Shown here in pieces: positions 1 through 12,476 of a stretch of DNA of 64,000 nt. Every line of letters begins with the position of its first letter. Positions within the stretch are counted from its first letter, which is position 1. Under the pieces are notes generated by a model. The model was not told the DNA's origin. It worked only from the letters and a program-made list of their open reading frames with translations, and searched no databases. The stretch is from Pseudoxanthomonas indica (GTDB lineage: Bacteria > Pseudomonadota > Gammaproteobacteria > Xanthomonadales > Xanthomonadaceae). The stretch covers positions 1,578,832-1,642,831 of the forward strand of contig NZ_FUZV01000002.1 of assembly GCF_900167565.1 (NCBI RefSeq). The letters run 5' to 3'. A program made the translations under genes and the position numbers.

Positions 1-219
1 GACGATTACACCCCGATGGATTTTGTCGTGGTGGTGCTGCAACAGTTCTTTACGATGGACCTTGAGAAGGCCACCCAGATCATGCTGCACGTGCATACCC
101 GGGGACGCGCCGTGTGCGGCGTCTACACGCGCGAAGTGGCAGAGTCGAAGGTGGCGCAGGTGAACGAGTTTTCACGGGTGAACCAGCACCCGTTGCTGTG
201 CACGATGGAGAAGTCCTGA
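1..219 (+). CDS. clpS: ATP-dependent Clp protease adaptor ClpS (5' truncated by the window edge)
   Basis: ClpS hands N-degron substrates to ClpAP. The open frame runs from base 1 and begins [17 protein letters not shown], then [19 protein letters not shown] and ends [11 protein letters not shown], which follows the ClpS core almost residue for residue. About 72 codons are present. The missing N-terminal tail, roughly 30 residues in the family, lies before the window. The gene is directly upstream of clpA in the same direction, the usual pairing. The first ATG inside the window at base 16 is an internal methionine and not the start. Confidence 0.96.
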   Translation, partial: DDYTPMDFVVVVLQQFFTMDLEKATQIMLHVHTRGRAVCGVYTREVAESKVAQVNEFSRVNQHPLLCTMEKS

Positions 220-344
220 GATTCCAGGGTTGTGGGGGCGTCGGGGCCGGTTGCAAGGCAACGTTTCCTGAACACTGAAATCCGGGAGGGTGATGGAAAT
301 TCACCCTTGGGGCCGCATATTGTCGGCATCGGACGGAGGCAACC

Positions 345-2627
<2,283 letters not shown>

Positions 2628-2668
2628 CCGGCACGCCAGGCGCCAGAGCACGCCACGTCAGAAACGAA

Positions 2669-2697
2669 GAAAGCGGCCAATGGCCGCTTTCTTTTTC
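2669..2697 (+). terminator. Rho-independent terminator between clpA and infA
   Basis: The halves GAAAGCGGCCA and TGGCCGCTTTC pair as a stem of about ten base pairs and are followed by five Ts (2692-2696). It lies 41 bases past the clpA stop. The complementary strand also ends the hairpin in a T-rich stretch, so it can serve the convergent infA gene as well. Confidence 0.9.
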
Positions 2698-2722
2698 AAT
2701 GACTTGCGAACTTTAGTTCACG

Positions 2723-2941
2723 TCACTTCATACGATAGGTGATGCGACCCTTGGTCAGGTCATAAGGGGTCATTTCGACCTTGACCTTGTCGCCAGTCAG
2801 GATGCGGATGTAGTTCTTGCGCATGCGGCCGGAGATGTGGGCGATGATTTCGTGCCCGTTTTCCAGCTTCACCCGGAACATGGTGTTCGGCAGGGTCTCG
2901 GTGACCGTACCTTCGAACTCGATGGAATCGTCTTTCGACAT
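2723..2941 (-). CDS. infA: Translation initiation factor IF-1
   Basis: IF-1 binds the ribosomal A site during initiation. The 72-residue product starts [19 protein letters not shown] and contains [20 protein letters not shown] and [20 protein letters not shown], the complete single OB-fold of the S1 type. The frame extends nine codons further upstream, but the family length and the MSKDD start favour base 2941. It is convergent with clpA, and aat lies upstream on the same strand with 87 bases between them. Confidence 0.98.
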   Translation of the reverse strand: MSKDDSIEFEGTVTETLPNTMFRVKLENGHEIIAHISGRMRKNYIRILTGDKVKVEMTPYDLTKGRITYRMK

Positions 2942-3028
2942 GCAGACCTGTGGTGTGTGGGCCAGCATGGCCCGGGGCGATAAAGTCCGCGATTGTACGC
3001 CGACCGGGCCTTTCGTGCAAAAAAACCG

Positions 3029-3772
3029 TTAATGGTCGGGCCCGTGGGCCAGTGAAGCGGCCTTGCGCGGGCTGAAGCGCTCGCGCCAGTGGCCCGGAGC
3101 AAAGGGCAGGTCCACCTGCTGGCGGATGCACGCCAGGAACCGTTCGCGCGACCAGGGTTCGGCGCCGAGGCTGCGCGTATGCGGGTTGGCCACCTGCGCA
3201 TCGATGAGCGGGAAGTCCCAGCCGTGCAACACCTGCGCCAGCGTCGCCAACGCGACCTTGGAGGCGCCGCTGACCGCGCTGAACATGCTCTCGCCAAAGA
3301 AAGCCCGGCCAATGGCCAGGCCATACAGGCCGCCTACCAGACGGTCACCGTCGAAGACTTCGATCGAATGGGCAATGCCGTGCCGATGCAGCTCGCCATA
3401 GGCCTGGCGCATGGCATCGGTGATCCAGGTCCCGTCCTGGCCGGCGCGCAGGGCCGCGCAGGCGGCCACCACGTCGGTGAAGCAGGTATCGGCGCGCACC
3501 GTCCACGTGCAATCGCGCAGCTCGCGGCGGAAACGCCGGCTCAGATGCACGCCGTCGGTGCGGAACACCGCGCGCGGATTCGGCGACCACCACAGCAACG
3601 GTTCGCCCTCCGAAAACCAGGGGAAGATGCCGCCGCGATAGGCGTTGAGCAGGCGCGGCAGGCTCAAGTCGCCACCGACGGCCAGTAAGCCATCCGGTTG
3701 CCGCAGCGCCCATTCCGCAGGCGGGAACGGCGCCTGCGGATCATCGGACAGCAGATAAGGGCGTTGGCTCAT
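3029..3772 (-). CDS. aat: Leucyl/phenylalanyl-tRNA--protein transferase
   Basis: Aat adds Leu or Phe to N-terminal Lys or Arg, creating the N-degrons read by ClpS, so its place beside clpS-clpA-infA fits. The 247-residue product starts MSQRPYLLSDDPQAPFPPAEW. It carries the family blocks GLLAVGGDLSLPRLLNAYR, GIFPWFSEGEPLLWWSPNPR, RRFRRELR, TWITDAMRQAYGELHR, GLYGLAIGRAFFGESMFS and DAQVANPHTRSLGAE. The frame is open 41 codons further upstream, but the added sequence has no family resemblance. Confidence 0.97.
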   Translation of the reverse strand: MSQRPYLLSDDPQAPFPPAEWALRQPDGLLAVGGDLSLPRLLNAYRGGIFPWFSEGEPLLWWSPNPRAVFRTDGVHLSRRFRRELRDCTWTVRADTCFTDVVAACAALRAGQDGTWITDAMRQAYGELHRHGIAHSIEVFDGDRLVGGLYGLAIGRAFFGESMFSAVSGASKVALATLAQVLHGWDFPLIDAQVANPHTRSLGAEPWSRERFLACIRQQVDLPFAPGHWRERFSPRKAASLAHGPDH

Positions 3773-3819
3773 GCCGGCATTGTCGCCGTTTCGGAAGGTA
3801 GCGCATCGGCTTGGTTCGA

Positions 3820-3890
3820 GTCGGGGCTGAAGCCCCTCCCACACCCACAGCCACTCTAAGAGCCACTGCAGGAGGCACTTCTGTGCCGAC
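3820..3890. repeat. Pair of inverted REP-like palindromic repeats
   Basis: Two short imperfect hairpin units sit between aat and the next gene. Bases 3820-3843 read, on the minus strand, TGTGGGAGGGGCTTC followed by AGCCCCGAC. Bases 3867-3890 read TGCAGGAGGCACTTCTG followed by TGCCGAC. Each begins with a TGTNGGAG-like head and contains a small stem. This matches the dispersed repeats common in Xanthomonadaceae intergenic DNA. The units face opposite ways, as in BIME-type pairs. Confidence 0.65.
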
Positions 3891-3906
3891 CCCATCCGTC
3901 AGCGGT

Positions 3907-5040
3907 TCACTCAACGGAAGGTGGCTGCTTGAACGGCGAATGCGCCGCCAGGTTGCGCGCATAGCGCTGGATGGCGAGGGCCTCTTCGCCGCACCACTCA
4001 CGCAGGGCGTCGCGGAAGGTGGGTTCCGCAATCCAATGCCGGCTGCGCACCAGCGTAGGCAGGAAACCGCGGGCCAGCTTGTGTTCGCCCTGGGCGCCCG
4101 GCTCGAACACGCGCAGGCCTTCGCGCAGGCAGTAATCAATGCCCTGGTAGTAACAGGTCTCGAAATGCAGGCCGGGCAGGGTGGTGTGCGCGCCCCAATA
4201 GCGACCGTAGAGGGTGTCGCCTCCGCGCAGGCACAGGGCGCCGGCGATGACTTCGCCATCGCGCTCGGCCAGGAACATGACCAGCTGTCGTGGCAGCGTC
4301 CGCGCCAGGTGGCGGAGGAAGGCCAGAGTCAGCGCCGGCGAGTTGCCGTACTCGCGGAAGGTCATCAGGTAGAAACCGAACATCGCGATCAGATCGTCAT
4401 CGCTGGCTTCGTCACCGTGGACCACGCGAAAAGTCACGCCGGCCTTGGCCACCTTGCCCCGTTCCTGGCGAATGTTCTTGCGATGCTTGTGATCGAAGCT
4501 GGCCAGAAATCCGTCGAAGTCGCGCCAGCCCCGGTCGTTGCGCCAGTGGTACTGCACGTCCAAACGGCGCAGCCAGGTGCTGTCGAACGCCGCGTCTTCG
4601 TCTTCGCGATGGAAGTTGACGTGTGCCGAGGACCAGACGTCCTGCTGCGCCTGTTCGGTCATGGCCCGCAGCAAGGCGACGCGGGCAAGCTCGCTGCGCG
4701 CGAGCAGTCGCGGCCCGGTCACGGGCGAGTAGGGCACTGCGAACAACCACTTGGGAAAGTAATCCAGGCCGGCCCGCGCATACGCCTGCGCCCAAGCGTG
4801 ATCGAATACGAACTCGCCGTGCGAGTTGTGCTTCTCGTAGCCGGGTGCGGCGGCGATCAGTTGCCCGCTGTCCCACAAAGTCAGATGGCGTGGTGTCCAG
4901 CCCCAGTCTTCACGCAGGCAGCCATGCGCTTCCAGGCCATGCAGGAAGGCGTGACTGACGAAAGGATGCGGCTCGGCCAGCAGACCATCCCATTGGCTAG
5001 CGGCCACGTCGGCCAGTGACGAAAGCAGGCGGACGTGCAT
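3907..5040 (-). CDS. GNAT-fold N-acetyltransferase of the COG3146 type
   Basis: The 377-residue product begins MHVRLLSSLADVAASQWDGL and has the blocks NPFVSHAFL-like PHPFVSHAFLHGLE, GEFVFDHAWAQAYARAG, YFPKWLFAVPYSPVTGPRLL, GWRDFDGFLASFDHKHRKNI and HFETCYYQGIDYCL, characteristic of a bacterial family of predicted acyltransferases with a tandem GNAT fold (often labelled peptidoglycan biosynthesis-like). The substrate is not known to me. It stops 134 bases before the aat start region and starts 3 bases from the stop of the metallophosphoesterase, so the two are probably cotranscribed. Confidence 0.8.
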   Translation of the reverse strand: MHVRLLSSLADVAASQWDGLLAEPHPFVSHAFLHGLEAHGCLREDWGWTPRHLTLWDSGQLIAAAPGYEKHNSHGEFVFDHAWAQAYARAGLDYFPKWLFAVPYSPVTGPRLLARSELARVALLRAMTEQAQQDVWSSAHVNFHREDEDAAFDSTWLRRLDVQYHWRNDRGWRDFDGFLASFDHKHRKNIRQERGKVAKAGVTFRVVHGDEASDDDLIAMFGFYLMTFREYGNSPALTLAFLRHLARTLPRQLVMFLAERDGEVIAGALCLRGGDTLYGRYWGAHTTLPGLHFETCYYQGIDYCLREGLRVFEPGAQGEHKLARGFLPTLVRSRHWIAEPTFRDALREWCGEEALAIQRYARNLAAHSPFKQPPSVE

Positions 5041-5043
5041 GGC

Positions 5044-5949
5044 TCAGCGCTGCAGCTGCAGCACGTCGATGACGGGCGGGTTGAACAGGCGCAAGGGCAG
5101 GCCGATTTCACCCAGACCGGAGGTGGTGAACACGCGCACGCGGCCGTGCGGTGTCTGCAGCCATTGCTCGCCGCGGTCGAAGCCGTGCCGGGTCGGAATC
5201 ACCTTGTGGTACAGCCAGGGAATGCGGATCTGGCCCCCATGCGTGTGCCCGGCCAGTACTAGCGTCGCATCGCCCGGCCGCAACTGCATCGCGCTGTCGG
5301 GATTGTGGACCAGCAGTAGGGTTGGCACGGCTGTCGTCGCCTGGCGCAGAAAGTCCGGATCGTCCTTCTGCGCCCAGCGATCCCCGAGTCCGGCCCAGCG
5401 GTAGCCAAGGCTTGTCGGCTGCAACTGGCCTTCGATGATGCGCACGCCATGCGCCTGCAGCGCAGCGCGCAAGGCCAGGTCGATATCCGGTCCCGGCATC
5501 TGCTGGTCGTGGTTGCCCAGCACCGCGTAAACCGGCACCCGCAGGCGCGACAAAGGGGCGAACATCACCTGCAACGATTCCCGCCGCGCCTGCGGCTCGT
5601 AGGTCAGATCGCCGGCAATCGCCACCGCGTCCACCTCGAGCTGGTTGAGCCGATCGACCACGCGCTGAAGGTAGGCCGGACTCTTGTATACGCCCAGATG
5701 GATATCGCTGATCAAAGCGATGCGCGCCTGCACGCCAGGGTCGGGGAGCGTGGTTTCCCGTACTTGGATCCACTGCGGCTCGACGAAGCGCGCCCAGACA
5801 AACACCAGGCTGCCCAACAGCAGCAGGCCGGTCAAGGCCCGCTGCAGCGGCCGCCGCTGCTTCCACAGCCGCCACAGCAACCAGCCAATGAAGGGCCACG
5901 CCAGCCAGCTGGCATGGAACAGACACTGCTTGATCAGCAGCTTGTCCAT
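5044..5949 (-). CDS. Membrane-anchored metallophosphoesterase (calcineurin-like, YkuE type)
   Basis: The 301-residue protein has two N-terminal hydrophobic segments (about residues 8-27 and 36-55) and then a complete binuclear-metal phosphoesterase domain: LISDIHLG (D-x-H), IAGDLTYEP (GD), VLGNHDQQ (GNHD) and LAGHTHGGQIRIP (GHxH). The domain order and the GHTHGGQ ending resemble YkuE/YaeI-type enzymes, including lipid pyrophosphatases, but the substrate cannot be read from sequence. I chose ATG 5949 because the upstream extension is proline-rich and codes for nothing family-like. It lies 37 bases downstream of trxB on the same strand. Confidence 0.88.
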   Translation of the reverse strand: MDKLLIKQCLFHASWLAWPFIGWLLWRLWKQRRPLQRALTGLLLLGSLVFVWARFVEPQWIQVRETTLPDPGVQARIALISDIHLGVYKSPAYLQRVVDRLNQLEVDAVAIAGDLTYEPQARRESLQVMFAPLSRLRVPVYAVLGNHDQQMPGPDIDLALRAALQAHGVRIIEGQLQPTSLGYRWAGLGDRWAQKDDPDFLRQATTAVPTLLLVHNPDSAMQLRPGDATLVLAGHTHGGQIRIPWLYHKVIPTRHGFDRGEQWLQTPHGRVRVFTTSGLGEIGLPLRLFNPPVIDVLQLQR

Positions 5950-5986
5950 GGCGTGGGTCGGTCGTGGCTGCTGCGGCGTGGCTGGC

Positions 5987-7200
<1,214 letters not shown>

Positions 7201-7228
7201 TGTGACATTCCTAAGGTCTGGTCGAAAG

Positions 7229-9604
7229 GTGGCAAAAGCGAGCTCCGACAATCCCACTGCTGCCGCCAAGGTCAAGGGCGCCAACGCCGCCGCGCGCAAG
7301 CAGCCGGCCGCCGCCAACCCGCGCCGCCAGCGGCTGTGGCGCGACCTGGCGCTGATCGCGATCGCGCCCTTGCTGCTGTATCTGTTCGCCAGCCTGTTTT
7401 CCTTTTCGCCCGATGATCCCAGCTGGTCGCAGGCGGGCAGCGTTACCGCGCCGATCCACAACTGGGGCGGGCGAGTCGGAGCCTACCTGTCGGATCTGTT
7501 GCTGTACCTGTGCGGCTATGTCGCCTTCCTGCTGCCGGTGATCCTGGGTGCGGTCGCCTGGATCGCCTTGTTCGGCATGGATACCGATGGCGATGGCGAA
7601 GCCGATCTCGGACCGGCCTTGCGGCTGGTGGGCATGGTGGGCTTCCTCATCTCGGCCACCGGCCTGCTGTACCTGCGTGGTTTCTCGGCCGAGCATTTTT
7701 CTGCCGGCCCCGGCGGCATCCTCGGCACGCTGGTCGGCAAATCGCTGCTCAGCCTGTTCGGTGGCCTCGGTGGCAACCTGTTCCTGCTCGCCCTGTTCCT
7801 GGTCTCGGTCACGCTGGCCACCGGGTTGTCCTGGTTCGCGGTGATGGAGCGGATCGGCAAGGGCGTGCTGGCGCTGCCGGGCATGTTCCGCAAGGGCAGC
7901 CAGCAGGCGGCGGAATGGCAGCAGACCCGCGCGATGCGCGAGGAACGCGAGGAAGTACGCCGTACCGACGCCGTGCAGCGCGCCAAGCGCGAGCCGGTGC
8001 GGATCGAGCCGCCGCCGGCGCCGGTCATCGAGAAGAGCGAGCGGGCCAAGCGCGAGCAGCAGATTCCGCTGTTCCATGGCACCGGCGGCGATGAGTCCGG
8101 CCTGCCGCCGCTGTCGCTGCTGGACGATCCCAAGCCGCAGACCAAGGGCTATTCCGAGGAAACCCTGGAAACCCTGTCGCGCCAGATCGAATTCAAGCTC
8201 AAGGATTTCCGCATCGATGCGCAGGTGGTGGGCGCCTACCCGGGCCCGGTGATCACGCGCTTTGAAATGGAGCCGGCGCCGGGCGTCAAGGTCAGCCAGA
8301 TCAGTTCGCTGGACAAGGACATCGCGCGCGGCCTGAGCGTCAAGTCGGTGCGCGTGGTCGATGTGATCCCGGGCAAGTCGGTGATCGGCCTGGAGATCCC
8401 CAATACCAGCCGCGAGATGATCTTCCTGAGCGAGTTGCTGCGCTCCAAGGAGTACGACAAGTCCGGCAGCCCGCTCACGCTGGCGCTGGGCAAGGACATC
8501 GCCGGTCGCCCGACCGTGGCCGATCTGGCGCGCATGCCGCACCTGCTGGTGGCCGGCACCACCGGCTCGGGCAAGTCGGTGGCGGTCAATGCGATGGTGC
8601 TGAGCCTGTTGTACAAGGCCAGCCCGAAAGATCTGCGCATGCTGATGATCGATCCCAAGATGCTGGAACTCAGCGTGTACCAGGGCATTCCGCATCTGCT
8701 GGCGCCGGTGGTCACCGACATGAAGGAGGCCGCCAACGGCCTGCGCTGGTGCGTGGCCGAAATGGAGCGGCGCTACAAGTTGATGAGCGCGGTGGGCGTG
8801 CGCAACCTGGCCGGCTTCAACAAGAAGGTCAAGGATGCGCAGGACGCCGGCCAGCCGTTGATGGACCCGCTGTTCAAGCCCAATCCGGATCTGGCCGAAG
8901 CGCCGCGTCCGCTGGAGCCGATGCCCTTCATCGTCATCTTCATCGACGAATTCGCCGACATGATGATGATCGTCGGCAAGAAGGTCGAAGAACTGATTGC
9001 GCGCCTGGCGCAGAAGGCACGCGCCGCCGGCATCCACCTGATCCTGGCCACCCAGCGTCCCTCGGTGGACGTGATCACCGGCCTGATCAAGGCCAACATC
9101 CCGACCCGCATCGCCTTCCAGGTCAGCTCGAAAATCGACTCGCGCACCATCCTGGATCAGTCCGGTGCCGAAACCCTGCTTGGACATGGCGACATGCTCT
9201 ATCTGCCGCCCGGCACCGCCATGCCCGAGCGTATCCACGGCGCGTTCGTCAGCGACGAGGAAGTCCATCGCGTGGTCGAACATCTCAAGGCCACCGGCAG
9301 CGCCGACTACATCGAAGGCGTGCTGGAAGAAGTGCAGACCCTGGGCGATGGCATCGTGGTCGGACCCACCGGATTGCCGGAGAGTGGCGGCGGTGCGGGC
9401 GATGAAAGTGATCCGTTGTACGACGAAGCCGTGCGCATCGTCACCGAGAGCCGGCGTGCTTCGATCTCCGGCGTGCAGCGTCGCCTGAAGATTGGCTACA
9501 ACCGTGCGGCCCGCTTGATCGAAGCCATGGAAGCCGCCGGCGTGGTGACGCCGCCCGAACACAATGGCGATCGCCAGGTGCTGGCGCCGCCGCCGCCGCG
9601 CTAG
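7229..9604 (+). CDS. ftsK: DNA translocase FtsK
   Basis: FtsK pumps DNA at the division septum and activates dimer resolution. From GTG 7229 the product is 791 residues. It has about four N-terminal membrane helices ([18 protein letters not shown] and three more before residue 210), a short charged linker, the RecA-like motor with Walker [16 protein letters not shown] and Walker [16 protein letters not shown], and a C-terminal gamma winged helix ([20 protein letters not shown]) that reads KOPS. The frame opens nine codons earlier at GTG 7202. I prefer 7229 (VAKASS...) because CTAAGG at 7211-7216 lies upstream of it. The linker is short, as in the SpoIIIE-like shorter FtsKs. Confidence 0.96.
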   Translation: MAKASSDNPTAAAKVKGANAAARKQPAAANPRRQRLWRDLALIAIAPLLLYLFASLFSFSPDDPSWSQAGSVTAPIHNWGGRVGAYLSDLLLYLCGYVAFLLPVILGAVAWIALFGMDTDGDGEADLGPALRLVGMVGFLISATGLLYLRGFSAEHFSAGPGGILGTLVGKSLLSLFGGLGGNLFLLALFLVSVTLATGLSWFAVMERIGKGVLALPGMFRKGSQQAAEWQQTRAMREEREEVRRTDAVQRAKREPVRIEPPPAPVIEKSERAKREQQIPLFHGTGGDESGLPPLSLLDDPKPQTKGYSEETLETLSRQIEFKLKDFRIDAQVVGAYPGPVITRFEMEPAPGVKVSQISSLDKDIARGLSVKSVRVVDVIPGKSVIGLEIPNTSREMIFLSELLRSKEYDKSGSPLTLALGKDIAGRPTVADLARMPHLLVAGTTGSGKSVAVNAMVLSLLYKASPKDLRMLMIDPKMLELSVYQGIPHLLAPVVTDMKEAANGLRWCVAEMERRYKLMSAVGVRNLAGFNKKVKDAQDAGQPLMDPLFKPNPDLAEAPRPLEPMPFIVIFIDEFADMMMIVGKKVEELIARLAQKARAAGIHLILATQRPSVDVITGLIKANIPTRIAFQVSSKIDSRTILDQSGAETLLGHGDMLYLPPGTAMPERIHGAFVSDEEVHRVVEHLKATGSADYIEGVLEEVQTLGDGIVVGPTGLPESGGGAGDESDPLYDEAVRIVTESRRASISGVQRRLKIGYNRAARLIEAMEAAGVVTPPEHNGDRQVLAPPPPR

Positions 9605-9609
9605 CCCCT

Positions 9610-9657
9610 CGGCTGAACGCAGCCGGGCCTACGTCCGCGTTGGCGGGCCCGGCCATG
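9610..9657. other. Nested hairpins in the ftsK-lolA gap
   Basis: CGGCTG/CAGCCG (9610-9625) and GCCGGGCC with GGCCCGGC (about 9622-9656) can form overlapping stems just after the ftsK stop. No T-run follows, so this is not a standard intrinsic terminator. It may be an RNA processing or stability element. Confidence 0.35.
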
Positions 9658-9726
9658 CATCCGATTCATCTTGTTTGTCTCACACTCCCGCCCATTCCCC
9701 TCACGTCGCCCAGGACGCCCACGACG

Positions 9727-10353
9727 ATGAAAGCCATTGCCCGCCCCGTACTCTTTCTCGCCACCGCCTTGCTCGCCAGCCAGGCCTGGGCCGGCGCACG
9801 CGATCAACTGAAGACGTTCACCACCGGCCTGAAAGGGCTGGACGGCCAGTTCGTACAGCAGGTGCATGACGGGGGCGGCAAGCTCAAGGAAACTTCCAGC
9901 GGCAGCGTCGCGCTGTCGGCGCCGCGCCTGTTCCGCTGGGAATACAACAAGCCATTCGAGCAGTTGATCGTGGCCGATGGCAAGAAGGTCTGGGTCTACG
10001 ACCCGGATCTGAAGCAGGCCACCGTGCGCGATCAGGGCGTGGAAGAACAGAACAGCCCACTGTCGGCGCTGATTGACCCGGGCAAGCTGGACCAGCAGTT
10101 CAACGTCAAGGAAGGTGGCAGCCAGAACGGCCTGGAGTGGCTGACGCTCACGCCCAAGCGCGAAGGCGACGCCAGCTTCCAGTCGGCGCGTCTGGGTTTC
10201 AATGCCCAGGGCCTGGCGCAGATGGAAGTGGTGGACGCGGTTGGCCAGCGCACCACGCTCAAGTTCAGCGGCTGGAAGCGCAACCCCAGCTTCGCCAGCG
10301 GCACCTTCAAGTACGCCCCTGGCGCCGGCGTGGACGTGGTCGGCGGCGACTGA
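9727..10353 (+). CDS. lolA: Outer membrane lipoprotein carrier protein LolA
   Basis: LolA carries lipoproteins across the periplasm from LolCDE to LolB. The 208-residue product has a signal peptide, with probable cleavage after SQAWA near residue 22. The mature part reads LDGQFVQQVHDGGGKLKETSSG, FRWEYNKPFEQLIVADGKKVWVYDPDLKQ and FSGWKRNPSF, the usual LolA beta-sheet segments with the RW-x-Y motif. The start at 9727 keeps the signal peptide; earlier in-frame ATGs add only a non-conserved extension. The ftsK-lolA-rarA order is common in gammaproteobacteria. Confidence 0.95.
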   Translation: MKAIARPVLFLATALLASQAWAGARDQLKTFTTGLKGLDGQFVQQVHDGGGKLKETSSGSVALSAPRLFRWEYNKPFEQLIVADGKKVWVYDPDLKQATVRDQGVEEQNSPLSALIDPGKLDQQFNVKEGGSQNGLEWLTLTPKREGDASFQSARLGFNAQGLAQMEVVDAVGQRTTLKFSGWKRNPSFASGTFKYAPGAGVDVVGGD

Positions 10354-10380
10354 GGCCAGGTAGGCGGGGATCGATGCCCC

Positions 10381-10430
10381 TGTAGGAGGGGTTGGCCAGA
10401 CGTGCGTCTGTCAGAAGCCAGCCCCGAAGC
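10381..10430. repeat. REP-like hairpin repeat between lolA and rarA
   Basis: TGTAGGAGGGGTTGGC opens the element at 10381 and GCCAGCCCCGA near 10417-10427 closes it, giving an imperfect long stem. The TGTAGGAG head matches the pair at 3820-3890. Its position between two genes suits a dispersed Xanthomonadaceae repeat. Confidence 0.6.
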
Positions 10431-10445
10431 CGTTACAATCCCCGG

Positions 10446-11813
10446 GTGCCCAAGGCGACCCGGAAAAACCGCAGCCCCTTCCAGCAGCACGATGATCTGC
10501 TGAGCGTGGATCGCACGGCGATGCGGCCGCTTGCCGAACGCATGCGGCCGCACACGCTGGACGAGATGGTCGGTCAGCGCCGCCTGCTCGCCGAAGGCAG
10601 CGCACTTCGCCGCGCGGTGGAATCAGGCCGCATCCATTCAATGATCCTGTGGGGTCCGCCCGGTTGCGGCAAGACCACCCTGGCGCTGTTGCTGGCGCAG
10701 TATGCCGAAGCCGAATTCGTCGCCATTTCCGCCGTGCTGTCCGGCTTGCCGGAAGTGCGCGCGGTGCTGGCCGAAGCGGCGCAGCGTTTCGCCGAAGGCC
10801 GCCGCACGGTTCTGTTCGTCGACGAAGTGCATCGCTTCAACAAGACCCAGCAGGATGCGTTCCTGCCGCATATCGAGCGCGGCACCATCGTGTTTGTCGG
10901 CGCCACCACGGAAAACCCTTCCTTCGAACTGAACTCGGCGCTGCTTTCACGCTGCCGCGTGCATGTGATGGAAGCCGTCTCCACCGACGACATCGTCCAG
11001 GCGCTGCAACGTGCACTCGACGACGAGGAACGTGGCCTGGGCGGGCAGGGCATCGTGGCCAGCGCCGAATCGCTGCGCGAGATTGCCGGCGCCGCCGATG
11101 GCGACGTGCGCCGTGCGCTGACCCTGCTGGAAATCGCCGCCGAACTGGCGGCCGATGAAGGCAATTCCATTACCCCGCACACGCTGGCGCAGGTGCTGGC
11201 CGATCGCACGCGCCGCTTCGACAAGGGCGGCGAACAGTTCTACGACCAGATTTCGGCGCTGCACAAGTCGGTGCGCAGTTCCAATCCCGATGGCGCAGTG
11301 TACTGGCTGGCGCGCATGCTCGATGGCGGTTGCGATCCCGTGTACCTGGCGCGTCGCCTGACCCGGATGGCGGTGGAGGACATCGGCCTGGCCGATCCGC
11401 GCGCGCTGCAGATGGCGGTGGATGCGTGGGATACCTACGAACGGCTTGGCAGCCCGGAAGGCGATCTGGCGCTGGCGCAGGTGGCGATCTATCTGGCCAG
11501 CACGGCCAAGTCCAACGCCGCTTACATGGCTTTCAACCAGGCGCGCAGCGATGTGCGCGAGTACGGTACGCAGGACGTGCCACTGCACCTGCGCAATGCA
11601 CCGACCAAGCTGATGAAGCAATTGGGCTATGGCAGCGGCTACCAGTACGACCACGATGCGGCAGGCGGCATCGCCCTGGATCAAACCGCCTTCCCGGATG
11701 CCATGGGCGAACGAGTTTACTACGAACCGGTCGAGCGCGGCCTCGAGATCAAGCTCAAGGAGAAACTCGATCGCCTGCGCACACAACGGCGACAGGCGCG
11801 CGGCGAAGACTGA
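10446..11813 (+). CDS. rarA: Replication-associated recombination protein RarA (MgsA)
   Basis: RarA is an AAA+ ATPase acting at stalled replication forks. From GTG 10446 the product is 455 residues, normal for the family. It shows PLAERMRPHTLDEMVGQRRLL, Walker A LWGPPGCGKTTLALLLAQ, Walker B VLFVDEVHRFNKTQQDAFLP, sensor-1 FVGATTENPSFELNSALLSR and the C-terminal oligomerisation part RRLTRMAVEDIGLADPRAL. ATG 10521 is a possible shorter start, but the conserved DLLSVDRTAMRP precedes it. The gene faces crcB convergently with 6 bases between them. Confidence 0.95.
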   Translation: MPKATRKNRSPFQQHDDLLSVDRTAMRPLAERMRPHTLDEMVGQRRLLAEGSALRRAVESGRIHSMILWGPPGCGKTTLALLLAQYAEAEFVAISAVLSGLPEVRAVLAEAAQRFAEGRRTVLFVDEVHRFNKTQQDAFLPHIERGTIVFVGATTENPSFELNSALLSRCRVHVMEAVSTDDIVQALQRALDDEERGLGGQGIVASAESLREIAGAADGDVRRALTLLEIAAELAADEGNSITPHTLAQVLADRTRRFDKGGEQFYDQISALHKSVRSSNPDGAVYWLARMLDGGCDPVYLARRLTRMAVEDIGLADPRALQMAVDAWDTYERLGSPEGDLALAQVAIYLASTAKSNAAYMAFNQARSDVREYGTQDVPLHLRNAPTKLMKQLGYGSGYQYDHDAAGGIALDQTAFPDAMGERVYYEPVERGLEIKLKEKLDRLRTQRRQARGED

Positions 11814-11819
11814 GCGCGC

Positions 11820-12218
11820 TCAGCGCAACAGGCGCACGCTGGCAATGCCCAGCGCGGTCATCAACAACGAGCCGAACACATGGCTGCCAATCACCGTGGC
11901 GGCCCAGCCGTATTGCTGGCGCAGGATCAGTTGCATGGTCTCGGCCGAGAAACTCGAGAACGTGGTCAGCCCGCCCAGCAAACCGGTGATCACGAACAGG
12001 CGCCACTCCGGCGACACCTGCGGGTGGGTGGAGAACCACGCCATCGCCATGCCGATCACATAGCCGCCAATCAGGTTCGCGGCGAGCGTGCCATAGGGGA
12101 AGGGACCGTCCGCCGGGTTGAGCCAGATACTCAGTCCCCAGCGGGCCCAGGCGCCCAGCGTTGCGCCCAGGGCAATGGCGAACAGCGACTGCAACACCGG
12201 CATTACCTCGCGTGACAA
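11820..12218 (-). CDS. crcB: Fluoride efflux channel CrcB/Fluc
   Basis: CrcB/Fluc is a dual-topology fluoride channel of the inner membrane. The 132-residue product has four hydrophobic segments and the family motifs GATLGAWARWGLS, YGTLAANLIGGYVIGMAM and GLLGGLTTFSSFSAET, the last containing the Phe-box and pore Thr/Ser track. The start may be ATG 12218 or ATG 12203 (MPVLQSL). I looked for a fluoride riboswitch in the leader and did not find its conserved GGCGATGG-type core. Confidence 0.94.
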   Translation of the reverse strand: MSREVMPVLQSLFAIALGATLGAWARWGLSIWLNPADGPFPYGTLAANLIGGYVIGMAMAWFSTHPQVSPEWRLFVITGLLGGLTTFSSFSAETMQLILRQQYGWAATVIGSHVFGSLLMTALGIASVRLLR

Positions 12219-12476
12219 CGTTGAGAACAGGTCTGGCGACCTCGACAGAAGGCCGGACGGATCGCCGATGTGCTGCCGCTTGAACGCTGGCCCGCACCGG
12301 CGCCGGCTACCGATTGTCGGTCGAAAAAAGACCTTTTTGTGCGGCAGACGAGCGGCAAACGCCTTAGCGGAATCATAACAACTGGGCCAGAGATAACTAA
12401 CATTTAATGTGCAAGCGTGACGGGCGTCGTTTTTTAGCGCCTCCCCTGGGCGCCAGACGACTCAAGGAGAAAAACA
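12219..12476. other. Divergent control region between crcB and the glycine-rich gene
   Basis: This 258-base gap must hold promoters for both divergent genes. Visible features are a small stem GGTC-GAAAAAA-GACC followed by five Ts (12319-12338) and an AT-rich patch (TAACATTTAATGT, near 12400). A strong ribosome binding site AAGGAG precedes the ATG at 12477. No gene and no recognised operator was seen. Confidence 0.4.

Noticed and set aside
9610..9657. Terminator after ftsK
   Set aside because: Several hairpins are possible but none ends in a T-run.
12219..12330. Fluoride riboswitch before crcB
   Set aside because: The conserved GGCGATGG-type core and its pseudoknot partner were not found on the coding strand of the leader.
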